A DNA stretch of 64,000 nucleotides, taken from contig OX463859.1 of NCBI GenBank assembly GCA_949825065.1, positions 16,077,220-16,141,219 on the forward strand. Reading direction: 5' to 3'. Below the pieces are notes generated by a model, which was given only the letters and a program-made list of their open reading frames with translations, was not told the origin of the DNA and did not search any database. Below, piece by piece: positions 1-11,569 of the stretch (position 1 is its first letter; the number at the start of each line of letters is the position of its first letter). This DNA comes from Odontocerum albicorne. Lineage: Eukaryota > Arthropoda > Insecta > Trichoptera > Odontoceridae. Made by a program: the position numbers and the translations under genes.

Positions 1-364
1 TTGTCACCGTGAAAACCATACTTTTTCTATCGATGATGGCAAATTCTTACATATTAGTAGTAACGGAAATAAATTGGACAGATTAGAGGCCCTAGAAATT
101 TCTAAGTCAGTACATCGGTCCGAACATCTGTTGAACAGCTATATCCCAAAAATCTCTCCGCTCTTGGCTGAAATCGTAACATGCCTCCCTCACCCCTCAG
201 CCCCCAACCGTTGAAGCGTGTATATCGGTACCAGTTCGAACAGCATTTAGTCTTGTTTGTGCTCCCATAAAGATAAGGTGAAAGCCTTGAAACCGGTAAG
301 GTTATACCGTCACAAAAAAGTGAAATAAACAGTGTTTGATAAAAATACATTACAAAGGGTTTGT
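1..364. repeat. Left edge; dispersed repeat arm at about 240-350
   Basis: No gene is recognised. The stretch around 280-345 ('ccttgaaaccggtaaggtta', then a run ending 'aacagtgtttgataaaa') closely matches one arm of the fold-back element at 46130-46309. It is therefore a single-arm copy of a dispersed repeat. Short open frames here are degenerate and match no family I know. Confidence 0.5.
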
Positions 365-1765
365 AGTTTATTCAGTAGAAAAATTTAGCAATTTTTATAG
401 TATACATATACCTATATACGTATACGTATGTGTCATCATCATTGCCAACCTTGGTCGATCCACTGCTGGACGAAGGTCTCCCCAAGTTGACTCCAAATAG
501 TTCGGTTTTTTGCTCGTTGATGCCATGTGATGCTGTCATGCTTCCTGATTTCATATATCCGTCTCTTTTAGTATAGCCCAACATGCATCTCTCCATACCC
601 CTTTATGCGGTATGGAGCTTTTGTGTGTTCTTTACTGTGAACGTCCATGTCTCGCAGCCATACGTAAGTACTGGGATAATAATAATACACTGGTTGTATA
701 CCCTTCGCTTCAAGGATATTGGGAGATTACTTTTGAAGATGTTGTTCAAGCGTCCAAATGAGCTCCATGCTAGTTTTGTCTTTCGTGCTATTTCCTTCGA
801 TATGCCACACCTACAAAGAAAATAAGTTGGCCCAAATACACATATTCCTAGACAAGTTCTAGCGGCTTTCCATCTACGTTTATTGGTTTTGGGGTAGCAA
901 AGCTGTTCATCATATATTTGGTTTTTGATATAATTATTTTTAAACCAACTTCTTTACTGACCTCTGCCAATTCTTGTAGTTGGTGCTGAAGATCATTCGG
1001 GTTTTGTAAGAATATAACGATAACGTCTCCAAATCTCAAATGTCTCAGGTGTTTTCCATCAATCAGCAGGCCTTTATTATCCCATTTCAGTTTATTAAAG
1101 ACGTATTCAAGTGTATAGGTACATGTTATTGAACAACTGAATGTATGGTATGGTTTACCAATGCCTTGTGTCTTTAGAGCTTCTATTATGGCAACTTTCT
1201 TGACTGAGTCAAATGTACGAGTATGTGTATGAAAAATTATTGATTATAATCGTTTTAAATTTGTATATTTTTCAAAAATTTGCCGTATAGGAGTGTTGTA
1301 TTATACTCGTGCCTATATCTTAAGAAAGAGTTTTTAGTTTATTCGGTAGAAAAAGTAAACAATTTTTATTACATACATATACCTATACGTATGCGTAAGT
1401 AAAACTATTGATTATAAATGTTTTAAATTTGTATATTTTTCAAAAATTTGCCGTACAGAAGTGTTGTATTATACTCGTATATCTTAAGAAAGAGTTTTTA
1501 GTTTATTCGGTAGAACAAGTAAACAATTTTTATTACATACATATACCTATACGTATGCGTATGTGAAACTATTGATAATAAATGTTTTAAATTTGTATAT
1601 TTTTCAAAGATTTGCCGTACAGAAGTGTTGTATTATACTCGTATATCTTAAGAAAGAGTTTTTAGTTTATTCGGTAGAAAAAGTAAACAATTTTTATTAC
1701 ATACATATACCTATACGTATGCGTATGTGAAACTTTTGATTATAAATGTTTTAAATTTGTATACT
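365..1765. repeat. Tandem array of ~163-168 bp units, interrupted by a LINE
   Basis: Units recur with the landmark 'attgattata' at 1239 and 1407, 'attgataata' at 1571 and 'ttttgattata' at 1734, giving periods of 168, 164 and 163 bp. Each unit contains a 'ttagtttattcggtagaa' segment, a 'tacatatacctatacgtatg' segment and, in most, TACTCGTA or TACTCGTG. A partial unit lies at 365-432, before the LINE insertion at 433-1217. The array therefore predates the LINE. The later copies are very alike, so homogenisation or amplification is relatively recent. No coding potential was seen. Confidence 0.85.
433..1217 (-). mobile_element. RTE-type non-LTR retrotransposon, 5'-truncated
   Basis: The reverse strand encodes the C-terminal half of a reverse transcriptase in almost one frame from about 1205 down to 440. 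Readable motifs in order are ALKTQGIGKPYHTFS, LEYVFNKLKWDNKGLLIDG, HLRFGDVIVIF (the catalytic block, normally FADD, here FGDV so the last Asp is lost), LQELAEVSKEVGLKI, then PVLTYGCETWTF and RGMERCMLGYTKRD. The last two are the usual RTE palm and tail signatures. One in-frame TAA sits just before RGMERCML. The 3' end (low coordinate) finishes in a short ATG/ATGA-like repeat, seen as 'tcatcatcatt' on the plus strand. The likely target-site duplication is GTATGTG, at about 426-432 and from about 1220. The copy is inactive. Confidence 0.8.
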
Positions 1766-2328
1766 TTCCATATTTCACTTAAATTTAGTTGTAATATATA
1801 ATATATATATTTATCTCTTGATTATCTTCCAACCCTAATATTTTCTCCTCGTATCATCTCTCAAAATAATTTGATTATTCCTGACACGTGTTTGTCTTGC
1901 TTTTGATATTTCATATAAACTTAATAATATGATCCCTTGAAGTTTTGTTTCAATAAATATTGTTTATGGAGTTATTAGTTTCAGGATTTAATTAAATATT
2001 TAACTTCAATTTCGTATATTTTTTTATTGAAATGCGACGAGTAATTCCATAAAAACAAATTAAAAACACTTATTTTGAAATATTCATAATACAACTTAAA
2101 AAAATATTAATCTTTGAAATGGAAAGCTAAAGCGTCAATTACAAGTACTGAATATAAATACTTTCAAAGTCCCAAAATTTTTTTACAGAACTACTTAACT
2201 AGGTATGGCCTGTGACGATTTGGTACTATCCCTGAACCATAAATTTAATGTATGTGCCTCAAACACTAAAACACTTGAAACATAAATATTATGTATTCAC
2301 ATTTTAACATGTTCTTAATTCTCAAGCT
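1766..2328. other. AT-rich stretch, nothing recognised
   Basis: Low-complexity A/T-dominated DNA with frequent stops on both strands. There are no repeats with a partner elsewhere that I could detect, and no plausible exon. Confidence 0.5.
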
Positions 2329-2505
2329 ATTACCTCCGCGACTTAATTGGTAAGATGCTTCTCCCATCCCGAAGGTTGCGGGTTCTATTCTCGTTGGAAT
2401 CCACTTTTTTTAACTGTTATATCAGTCTGGTGTTCACTTAAGGCCTCTTTAAAATATTTCTAGTTGGCTGGAAAATATTATTCCAGCCTCGTCAAAATCT
2501 CAAAA
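2329..2505 (+). mobile_element. tRNA-derived SINE copy
   Basis: It begins 'tacctccgcgacttaattgg', followed by a B-box-like 'gcgggttctattc'. Then comes a SINE body with 'tcagtctggtgttcacttaa' and 'gttggctggaaaatatta'. The same order (A-box-like head, B box, 'cagtctgg..' body, tail) recurs at 15549, 31139, 41745, 54978, 59770 and 61588. The isoacceptor head is diverged and cannot fold into a credible functional tRNA. Confidence 0.65.
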
Positions 2506-2690
2506 CCCATATCAAAATTATGCTCAACAACTCCTCATTACACGCTTTACATTCGCATCAGTCATTCATTCAAAAGGCTGTTTGAAGACCTTCAAATGCC
2601 CCTCACTCTTTCTTCATTCTACCTTATTCAAAGATCATAGAAGCCTTGCATATTTTTTTACATTTGAAGGCGCTACGTTAATCGTTTCTT
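2506..2690. repeat. Dispersed repeat A, copy 1
   Basis: The segment 'caactcctcattacacgct' followed by 'catcagtcattcattc' and a 'gacct' plus C/T-rich tail is repeated at about 8440-8610 and 30760-30880. It directly abuts the preceding SINE. No coding capacity is evident. It may be part of a longer non-autonomous retroelement. Confidence 0.55.
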
Positions 2691-3150
2691 TTGCTTAGGA
2701 AATCCTTGTTTTATATTTCGTCTTAAATTTTATTTAAGTAAGACCCAATTTGATTTATATTTAAATAAGTTAAAATTAAACGTTTCGGATTTAAACGGAA
2801 AATGAATAATTATTTTAGAACCTTAAATGTTTTTTAAGAATATATGAGTATCAATTATTTTTTTAGCTATATAATTTATTGTTTGTTAAACCATTATTTT
2901 TTTTTGTTCCAGGTAAGTTCATCAACTAATTTTGCTTGCCAATAGAACCTTATACATGACTTAAAAAATCAAGGTAAGGAAAATGCTACTTAGTGATTTT
3001 TACTTATTTTTAAATTAAAAATATCGACTCATTTTTTATTCTTTAATATAGGTATATTTATAATGTAAAAGAAAATAAAACTATTCCATTTAATCTTAAC
3101 TTTAAGCATGAATTTTAGTTAGGAACAAGGTTTAAAAGTTATAATGTAAT
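2691..3150. other. AT-rich stretch, nothing recognised
   Basis: Mostly A/T homopolymer-rich sequence. A string at about 2900 resembles an acceptor immediately followed by a donor (a pyrimidine tract, then 'ccaggtaagt'), but no open exon lies on either side, so it is not called as a splice site. Confidence 0.4.
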
Positions 3151-3385
3151 TTCATAATGGCATTAGATAGTTCAGAGGAAAACAGAAAATGTGATCAGAT
3201 GGAACAAGAAAAGAACGTAGTATTAGCTTGATCATGTAAATATGATTGGTAGGGATAGAGATCATGCTGGAAAGGCTGCCTAAAAGGGGAAGACGACAGC
3301 TGGTGTTTGACCTCTCAAGAATGGTTTTCTCAATATAACAGGTCCAGAATTTACGTCTAGAAGAAGAAGAAGAATACCACATCAT
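3151..3385 (+). mobile_element. Possible LINE tail relic with GAA microsatellite end
   Basis: Reading the plus strand gives KRGRRQLVFDLSRMV followed by a run of Glu codons from a 'gaagaagaagaag' microsatellite at about 3361-3376. Basic 'KRGRRQ' blocks close to a short-repeat 3' end are typical of degraded LINE C-termini. The match is too short to name a clade, and stops interrupt the frame. Confidence 0.3.
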
Positions 3386-5574
3386 TAATATATGATCTTA
3401 TTAGATAACAAGTTTGATTTTACTTGTTTTTGTTAAAAAAATACTTAATAAAACAATATATTTTTTTAAACCTTGGGTTTTGAATGCATTGCCTTGGAAA
3501 AAATTATTATTTGAAGGTTTTTTTTAATGTTTTTATTTATGAATTTGATAAAGTATTATAAAATATAAACATGTGCCAAAAGCTATACTTACATACAAAT
3601 TGACATCTTAAGAACTAATGTAATTGAAATATTATTACTAGGAACTAACTTCATTTTAATTTCCTACATGCCATTATATTTTTAATGTTTAAAGACTTAT
3701 ATGTACAAAATACTGACATTTTTTATATTCTGAAGTATTTGAGAAAACTTGCAGCCATTTTGTATAGGATTGTTTAAAATTAATGTTTTTGAAGATGGAA
3801 TTAATACAAGAAATAACAATTTAATGAGCTTGATATGTTAACACATTGGGAATTAATCTATGGTTTTTCGATATTTTATGTAAACCAAACTACTATGTTT
3901 TGTGCGGTGGATTTGCTTTCCGTATAAACATCGATTTTTCATGTGAAGTTTTAAGTAAATAATGGTGAACGATTAAGAAATTTAATTCATTTGAGAAGCA
4001 TAGAACTTGAAAATATCAAAAAATACATGACACGGCCTAATCTAGCAAATCGGGAAAGAGGGAATCGTGAAAAGCCTTATTGTTAGGTGAGTATGCATGA
4101 CGAGGTATACACGTATAAACATGGCACAAGCGAAAGGTGTCTGTCGGTTAGGAAGTAAAAATTTGCTATATCTATATTTGGTGTGATGATGATATTTATG
4201 TAACCCACTTCCTTTTTATCGGCATTTATTTTCATAATCAATTTAGAGGACATGTATTTTGGGAACGTTTTCTCAATCATTGAAAATGGTTCCCAAGAAA
4301 ATGTATATTTGTTAAAACAATGATTTTATACAATACTTTATCTATAAAGTTAACATAAAATAAATAATTTAAGAACAAAGTAAGAAAAGTGAAATCAAAT
4401 TACCTCCCTTTTTCTGCAATATTTTCAGAAAGATTTAAAAAATGTGTTTTTGTCTCATTTGAAATATTTCCAACGAACGACGTATTAATCTTTTAGTAAC
4501 TCCCGTCTGAAAGGGGGCAGAGGGTGAAAGGATTAAGTTTCAGAATTTTTTATCCCTCCTGACATTACTTGGAACTGTGTCGAGTTTGAACTTGTGAAGG
4601 AAATATACACTATAAGATTAATTAACACGTTCACTGCTGTAAGCAGAGTATTAGTTTTAAAAAAGTTATTAATGCCTTTATACTGTGTTATTTTTTAAAA
4701 CATGTAAATAATGAAAATGAAAAATACCTATTATTTTCTTAAAAAATAAAAGTTGTGAGTAATAAATGTTATTGACGACAGCCAATTAAGTCATTTATTG
4801 CAGCAAAACATTAAAATTGGACGATAACGCAAAAGCTTTTACAGACACCGCGAGTTTTTATGTTCAAAATCGTACATGGTTGCATGAACAAATATGGCTA
4901 TTTCGTCGGGAGTTGTTACGTCATCAGCTGTAGTCAAATTTTCCGATATTATTGGGATCAAACTGCATATTTACCAACATATAAGACAATTTGAATCTCT
5001 TATAAATTTAAAGTGATACCTTTATTTTAGGATACCTCTTTTTAGCTACTTTACTTTAATATAAAACATTTAATAACTCGAATAAATTAACCTCTTTTTC
5101 GTATATAATTATAATTTAAAATCCCGTTGTTTTCCGTTAATTGTCTTCCTTTCTTAAAGCTTCTATGAGTGTGGACTAAAAAAACATTTGACGCTCTCGC
5201 TGCCAGGCTCGCTCTCATATTGGTGGGAATGTATGTCGGTTGGGAAAATGTTATGATCTGAGTCAAGACTTTTTAATAGATACTCGTATTTTTTCAATTG
5301 TATTTTTCTCCATTACCCTTTACATGGTTTAGTTATAACAGGATATACCTTTGCGTATTACATAACATCGCTTTGAATAGTAAACTAATTTTTTAGTTAT
5401 TTGACATCTGATAGTTAGTGTATCAGAAAATCAGATCAGAAAATAATTTAGATTTTTAACAAAATAAGTATGGTATGTAAAAATTTAAGTCATATAAAAA
5501 GATAATCTATGTGATATAAAACTTGGAAACCAGAAGATATCGATTAATAAAATGAGATGTCTCTTTTAATTAAA
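3386..5574. other. 2.2 kb without recognisable genes
   Basis: AT-rich, stop-dense sequence on both strands. There is no transposon end, tandem repeat or exon I can support. A small rise in GC at about 4860-4930 and 5180-5250 contains no open frame with family resemblance. Confidence 0.45.
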
Positions 5575-5815
5575 TATACAAACCATCACGCCATTTCCTC
5601 GTAATAATAGAGAGGACAGAACATCACACTTATATATTGCGACAACATTTCTTCGCCTCTTTCATATCCATACATATTAAAATAGTTTCATATTGTTCAT
5701 TTTTAGACCTTTCCTTCTGCCAAAATTTCATACAATTTGTCCAACTATATTTTTGAGTCATCCTCTATTACGACTACCTTGAATTTGAAATGTGTTTCGT
5801 TATATTAGTTTTCCA
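5575..5815 (-). mobile_element. LINE-B 3' fragment
   Basis: On the plus strand it reads 'accatcacgccatttcctcg', then 'cgcctctttcatatccatac' and 'ctttccttctgccaaaattt'. This is the same order as the LINE-B copies at 25055 and 37150. LINE-B copies encode, on the opposite strand, a C-terminal stretch with HVE(Q/R)MNEERLTKQIY and DIEEAKGVYRD. This copy is heavily mutated and has no open frame. Confidence 0.6.
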
Positions 5816-6224
5816 TCGCTGTCTTTTCAGCACGTTTAAACTAACGAAACGTGCTCTTTTTCACCCTTTTTAACACACCGTTTTAAGGTTACATCCATCT
5901 TGAATAACAATATTAAGTAAGATTAATAAAAATAACAAATGAAATATTTTTCTTTTGTCATGTACAACACCTAATTAGAGCTAATCATTGCTCTCTTAGC
6001 AACGAAATTCACTGATAACGCAAGATTGGCTGTTTTAAGCTTACAGATAAACCCTTTTTATCCCCAAGAGGATTTATTGTAACGTGTGTAAGAAAAATTA
6101 TTTAATTATTATATTTTATCTGTTGTTGGCTTCTTCTAACTTTCTTCTGATTTATTTAGAATTATTTTGATCTTCAAATAATTGTATGACAATTATTGCA
6201 CTAAAGATTTGTCCCATGCAACTT

Positions 6225-6445
6225 ATTTAAGTTCTTTGACTTTCCACGTTTGCTTCTTTCAGAATATCATTTACTTGACCTGACCACACTTTCTTCGGTT
6301 TTCCTCTCACATGCCTTTCACTCACATTTGTACTATATATCGATTTTGTTAACCTTTCTTCATTCATTCTTTTCAAATGCCTACTCTGTCTCAACATGCT
6401 CTTTTCATCTTATTCAATGCACCAGCCTTTGATATTGACGCTTTC
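6225..6445 (-). mobile_element. LINE-B internal fragment
   Basis: The plus-strand text 'ctttcagaatatcatttact' then 'ttccacatg'-like, 'tttcttcattcattc' and 'aaatgcctactctgtctcaa' aligns in order with LINE-B copies at 23895, 29480 and 39165. It is the complement of the region coding the HVERMNEERLTKQ segment. It lacks the LINE-B 3' end. The short plus-strand open frames over it are antisense shadows. Confidence 0.6.
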
Positions 6446-6862
6446 AAATTGATGAAAACATATAATACAATTATAATACCATATTTCAAATCCCACACAA
6501 ACCTATCATCATTAATATTATTGACTTCCGCTTCTCAGTTAGGACTTTACTTAAAACTATGAGCGATAACAAAATATGCGGTAAATTAAAACTAAAATAA
6601 AAAATATACATAAGATGATAGCTCAAATTTTCATTTGTCAAATTATAATTGTTTATCAAAATTATGAATGAAAAAGAATTTCTTGTGAATTTTCCTTTTC
6701 GTTGATTTCCTTGAGTTTGAGTGAGTTTTTTTATCTTCAAATCAGTAAATGATACTTGAATGTTTGCTATTTAAATGCTCCTTTTGGTTCAGTGTGATTA
6801 TGGTGAGTTCACATTTTTTTGTGTGATTTTATTATTATGACTACTCCTTATATTTGCTTATT
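6446..6862. other. AT-rich stretch, nothing recognised
   Basis: No repeat partner, exon or transposon end is visible. The only open frames are AT-rich and antisense to nothing identifiable. Confidence 0.4.
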
Positions 6863-7186
6863 TTTTATTGCTTCGTGAAACTTGGCTTTAGCTGTCCTAA
6901 CATACATCTAGTAAGGCAGGAGAGTGTTTTATTGCTTCGTGAAACTTGCCTTTAGCTGTCCTAACATACATCTAGTAAGGCAGGAGAGTGTTTTATTGCT
7001 GCGTGAAACTTGCCTTTAGCTGTCCTAACATACATCTAGTAAGGCAGGAGAGTGTTTTATTGCTTCGTGAAACTTGCCTTTAGCTGTCCTAACATACATC
7101 TAGTAAGGCAGGAGAGTGTTTTATGGCTTCGTGAAACTTGATATTAGCTGTCCTAACATACATCTAGTAAGGCAGGAGAGTGTTTT
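6863..7186. repeat. Minisatellite, 5 x 64 bp
   Basis: 'attgcttcgtgaaacttg' recurs with starts at 6867, 6931, 6995, 7059 and 7123, an exact 64-bp period. Variants include a T-to-G in copy 3 ('gctgcgtg') and 'atggcttcg' in copy 5. Each unit carries 'ctgtcctaacatacatctag' and 'aaggcaggagagtg'. 64 is not a multiple of three, so no repeat protein can be encoded. The near-identity suggests recent slippage or unequal exchange. Confidence 0.95.
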
Positions 7187-8303
7187 GTATATTTTATTTT
7201 AAAAAATTTCGTCTACCAAAGCTAAACCAGGTCGCTCTTTACTTGTTTTTTTTTATATATTAGATACGCTTTGTTTTATACGCATTTTAAACACATTTGT
7301 TTTTCTTATATCTCTCCTTTTTTATGTCCAGACGTCACTTCAAAAAATAAGGCTTCAAAAAATGTTTTATTCATAATTTTGATTATGTCCTCTTTAGCTG
7401 CGACTCAATTCTCTTTATTTATGTTGGGAAACACTTTAATCTGAGATTTACCTCTCGGAATAAAGATGAAATTACCATCGAGTGAGACATAGACGTAAAA
7501 ATGGGGGAACGAACGTGACTTATCTGCTTTCAGATAACTTATTTGAGTGGGCCGCTTTGCTCGCTCATCTCCACTCGAGAGAAGTGTCTTGATACTTCTC
7601 GCTTTACGTTTACTCTCGACATTTTGGTATCAAATGAACGATTCTCTAATTTTTTGTATTCAAAAAATTTACATTAAAGTTCCATCACTAAAGTCTGATA
7701 TGCTGTCATTAACTCTTAATAATTAAAACATCTCCATGTTTAACTTTGAATAAGTGATAAGTCAGACTTATTTCCTGTTTTTTTCGAACTGTCGTTTATT
7801 ATAGTCTAATTGTGTAAAACTTGATCAAGCTGTACTGTTTTATACTGTACCAGTTTCGAAAATAACACTTATATAAAAAAATACGAAATGGCAAATAATA
7901 TGTATGTATTGAGTTTCTGGACTCTCATTGCATCTACAAATGTCGAAACATCTACAATAAAATAATGGGCCACATCTAAGATCAAGCGATTGCCACTGTT
8001 TATGTATAAGATTTCATTTAAGATTTTTGAAATAATTCAACCTCTATTATACATTTATTTAAGACTTTTATTTAAATACTCGTACATGTGGCATATTTGT
8101 TCCTTTTAAAAAATTGCTTCTTATTAATTAACCAGCTATTGTCATTGAGTGCCTAGGAATTGATATGGAAAATCATGTTCCTCCTGCCATTGTCAATAGG
8201 GTTTTTTATTATTATTCTGAAACGAGACTTTCCTGATTTTTTTGCATATTTATATAGATCTATAATAGAGTACATAACTAAATCACTCAGTGAAAAATCA
8301 GAT
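7187..8303. other. 1.1 kb without recognisable genes
   Basis: AT-rich with one less AT-rich patch at about 7490-7630. The patch contains 'ctcgctcatctccactcgag' and has no open frame of note. No transposon signature is seen. Confidence 0.4.
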
Positions 8304-8437
8304 TAACAAAGACTTTAATCTAGCGTCTCTATGCATAGTTTATTCTACAGTCATCACATACACAATCCCAACAAAGACTTTAATCTAACGTTTCTATGCA
8401 TAGTTTATTATAAAGTCATCACATACACAATCCCAAC
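8304..8437. repeat. Direct duplication, 2 x 66 bp
   Basis: 'aacaaagactttaatcta' occurs at 8304 and 8370, followed in both by 'tctatgcatagtttatt' and 'catcacatacacaatccc'. The period is 66 bp and the two units differ at only a few positions. Confidence 0.9.
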
Positions 8438-8610
8438 TGTATCATAATCTCAACAACCACATCTAAATCATGTTCATCAACTCCTCATTACACGCTCTAC
8501 ATTACCATAAGTCATTCATTCACAAGACTTTGTGGTAACCTCTAAAACTTCTACACTCCTCACTTTTACCATGTCAAAGACTACCCTTGTTCATTTTTTT
8601 TTATATCTCA
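8438..8610. repeat. Dispersed repeat A, copy 2
   Basis: 'caactcctcattacacgctc' then 'aagtcattcattcac' and 'tgtggtaacct', matching the copies at about 2520 and 30775 in order. The copy at 30775 has 'tgtggtgagacct' at the same place. It follows the 66-bp duplication directly, and the tail of that unit ('cacatacacaatccc') may be part of the same element. Confidence 0.55.
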
Positions 8611-9540
8611 AGGAACAAAATTACAAATGTCACCACTTTCTTCTTATTGGCGACAGGAACTATATGCTCTTCCTCATTAATGGAGTTTTGGTAAAACCTA
8701 ATAAGTGTTATGTATAAAGCGATGCAAATAAGATGTTGTGAAACAATTAACTCATCTCGAGGCGTTAAGGGGTGTGAGGTTAATGTTGATTTTTACATGT
8801 TGTTAAATATGGACGTATGGATTTTTTTAAATTTGTATTTTTTTCTTTTCACGTGAAATCCAAAATATTGGCACCTAATTTTTTTTTTGTTTTGTGGATA
8901 TCCCTTAGATAGCTCCGTATTAAAATAATAACTTCCTTGATCTATACTGAAGACTTTGAAGTTGGTCCGAATAGAAAAAAAAACAGTTAAATTTAAAAAC
9001 AGACGTTGCTCAAATAGCACATGATTGTCTATTGTGATTTGATAGGGCTGAATCGTAAAGACAGATTTTTTACCCATATAATTCAATTGGGACGCACGCT
9101 GTTATTATAGAACTATAAAATTGAAATTATTTCATTTCATTCATGTCCTGATATATGTTGAATAAATAATTATCGTGAGTGAAGATTTTCTATTGTTGTC
9201 TACAGCTGTCAAATTATATACCGTACTAGTATTTTTGTGTTTAACAAGGTCTTTTATATGAGAAATTGATGTGAATTATTTTTTAGGAGTAGTGAGTAGT
9301 TAACTCTATGAATATTTTATATGCAATCACCGTTTTATAACATAATAATTGTATAACAGTTCGGAAATTTAATACAAAAAATATGAAACCGTGCATGCCA
9401 CTGGCTTATCGTAAAGTTATTTTAATACCTGCAATATGGACCTTTAGTTTTTAATATTTGTGTGAATTTTAAGATGTTTTTTTTTTAATATTGTAATACA
9501 TGACTTAAAATATTTACCACGTACTCGTACATATCCACTT
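8611..9540. other. 0.9 kb without recognisable genes
   Basis: AT-rich. The longest open frame (about 97 codons, minus strand, 8793-9086) is rich in Lys, Phe and Tyr, with no domain I recognise. It looks like chance in AT-rich DNA. Confidence 0.4.
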
Positions 9541-9679
9541 GTTCAGTCTTCTTGCATTCCAACATGTTTACTCAGACCTTGGCTCTCCCAGCTAATACTA
9601 TAGGTGGACAAGTGAGGCCAAATACGACGCTTTGAAAGCATGTGCTTATAATGGAAAAGTAGGTCGAACTTACTCGCGT

Positions 9680-10205
9680 AAGGCTCCCGGGCAGCAATTT
9701 GAGGATTGCTATGGTTTTGTTGGCTTTAATAGAACTTCACTGTCCAGGCGAGGATGTTGATTTGGAGGGTTTCTTCAAGTTGTTCGGCGTGAATTCGGGA
9801 GAGGTTTTTTCTGGGATGGGTCTTGAAAGAAATCTTGAATGCCTTGTTTTGCACTCGTTGAAGCTTCAAGGGATCCCTGTTGCTCACACTACCCCAAACG
9901 GGTGCAGCATAGATCAAGATTGGACGAGTAAGGGGTTTATAGGGGAGCAATTATTTTTGGGCAAAAGGAAGCTGCGTCGGTGGAATGTCGAACTGATGGC
10001 CCCGATGCCCTTTTGACCCTCCTGCCTGATGCTATTCAGATGGGTTTTCCACGTCACTCACCGGTCAAGATACAGACCGAGATATTCGATCACGTCTCGC
10101 TACTTGATTAGGCAACCACCGATAAATAAGGGCATTGATGGCACTCTTTCCTTGACTTTGCGGGAGAATTTGATGGCCCCAGTTTTTAAGATGTTTACTA
10201 GCTTA
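9680..10205 (-). mobile_element. Jockey-like reverse transcriptase relic
   Basis: Reverse-strand translation, with frameshifts, gives VIEYLGLYLDR then TWKTHLNS, then a frame with PLTRPILIYAAPVWGSVS, KLQRVQNKAFKISFKTHP and NLSRIHAEQLEETLQINI. This is the thumb region after the palm of jockey-clade LINEs, where the usual text is close to 'LGV.LDR..TW..H' and 'RP.L.YAAPVW......K.LQ..QNK.LR'. At least two frame changes and in-frame stops make it a pseudogene. The segment is more GC-rich than its flanks, as expected for old coding DNA. Both ends are truncated and no tail is seen. Confidence 0.8.
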
Positions 10206-10269
10206 CATATAACATATACGAGTATATGTTTTATTGTCTTTGCATATTTAATTAATTTATAGTGTGAAT

Positions 10270-10715
10270 GTTCTTTTTTTAAGTCGTTCTTTACTGTCCA
10301 CGCAGTGAGACTCTGGAATCAATTACAAACCAATATTAAACTCACTTCATCCTTGGCATGCTTTAAGAAGCGACTGAAAAACTCTTAATTTCTAGTCAAA
10401 TATATAACGTGTTTTTTTATTTCCTGATTTTTTTGTTTCCTCTCCACCATCCCTTCCTTTCTTTTTGATTGATGATATCTCACTTTATATGAAAATGAAT
10501 GTTCGGGTGATTGTCCGTCTTTGTGGGGTGTCTGGGCATATGCTCACGTGTGTGTTTATGGATTTCGTGGGGATGGATAGTCATTTGAATGATTTATGCG
10601 ACCACGTAACTTGCTTAATTTACTGTTGTCTGGTTGGTTGGAAGAGATTGCCGCCTGGCAATAAGCCCGCCAGATTTTATTTGCAATAAAAGTGTTAAAT
10701 AAAATAAATAAATAA
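10270..10715 (+). mobile_element. LINE-A 3' end (jockey/CR1-like)
   Basis: The plus strand encodes the C-terminal SFTVHAVRLWNQLQTNIK and then CFKKRLKNS followed by a stop. Such an AVRLWN...LP...FK..LK tail is typical of jockey/CR1-type LINE ORF2. A ~300-bp 3' UTR follows, with 'gatgatatctcactttatat' and 'ttcgggtgattgtccgtctt'. The 3' terminus 'gcaataagcccgccaga' runs into an (AAATA)n tail. Nearly the same sequence occurs at 23313-23888 (-), 27290-27845 (-) and 56980-57305 (+). This copy is 5'-truncated. Confidence 0.85.
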
Positions 10716-11411
10716 ATGTTTTAAATTGTTTTTACGAAGAATACTTTTCTTTTATCATTAATAAAACAATTATAATCTATTCATTTTTATAAATTGATAA
10801 AGATTCATTGAATTGATGATAAAGAAATATATACTCGTATATAACTGCCATTTTGTTACACAAAGGCTATATTTAAAAGTATAAGTGCAAGCATTTCATT
10901 TATTGCAGTTCCCATACCTCGTTTTATTAAATATCGCATTACTATAGTTCAAAGTGGTTAGCGAATTGCGAAGCAATAATTTGAATATTTTAAGGAAAAA
11001 AGTTGAGATTTATTTTGCAGAACAAGGAGGAAACTTTAAATTTAATTCCAAATAAAATTTGATCACTTTTCAAAGTTCTTAGTTAAGCCCAGAATCTCAG
11101 AAGTACGTCCTCGGTGTTTTTAAATTGAATTTTATACTTTAAAAGAAAAATTTAAAAATTTAAGTAAGTTTAATCTTACGAATTTTATTGATTCGTTTTT
11201 GTAAATTACGTTTATATGTGAAATAATGAATAATTTTAAAAGAATAAATTTGACATAATCATTTTTTTGCTGAGATAGATTTTTCAAATGTTTGATACTA
11301 AAACACAAAATATTAACAGTGATTGGTTTGTATCAAGCACAGTAAACATTTTTTTTAGTAAAAGATAATAATTTTTTGTTTTCTATTGTTTGTCAAAAAA
11401 CCGATGAAAAT
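10716..11411. other. AT-rich stretch, nothing recognised
   Basis: Stop-dense AT-rich DNA with one TACTCGTA octamer near 10831. No other structure was found. Confidence 0.4.
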
Positions 11412-11569
11412 TTGAATGGTTCAATTAAAATAGGCACTAAGTACAAAAAAAAAAACCAAAAAACAAAGTATGCAGTTTCGTTCTATATGTCATATTTAAT
11501 GAAACTGCATATTTAGTTTTTTTTGTTTTTTTTTTGGTACTTAGTGCCTATTTTAATTCCACCATTCAT
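11412..11569. repeat. 158-bp fold-back hairpin
   Basis: The left arm from 11412 ('aattaaaataggcactaagt', then an A-rich run, then 'tgcagtttc') is repeated inverted to 11569 ('gaaactgca', a T-rich run, 'acttagtgcctattttaatt'). The arms are about 65 nt with small mismatches and the loop is about 20 nt (roughly 11480-11500). Complementarity extends outward to 'gaatggt'/'accattc'. It could be a MITE or simply a hairpin generated at a replication error. No clear target duplication was seen. Confidence 0.85.

Noticed and set aside
2885..2930. Splice acceptor and donor pair (pyrimidine tract, then ccaggtaagt)
   Set aside because: There is no exon between them, and flanking sequence has stops in all frames.
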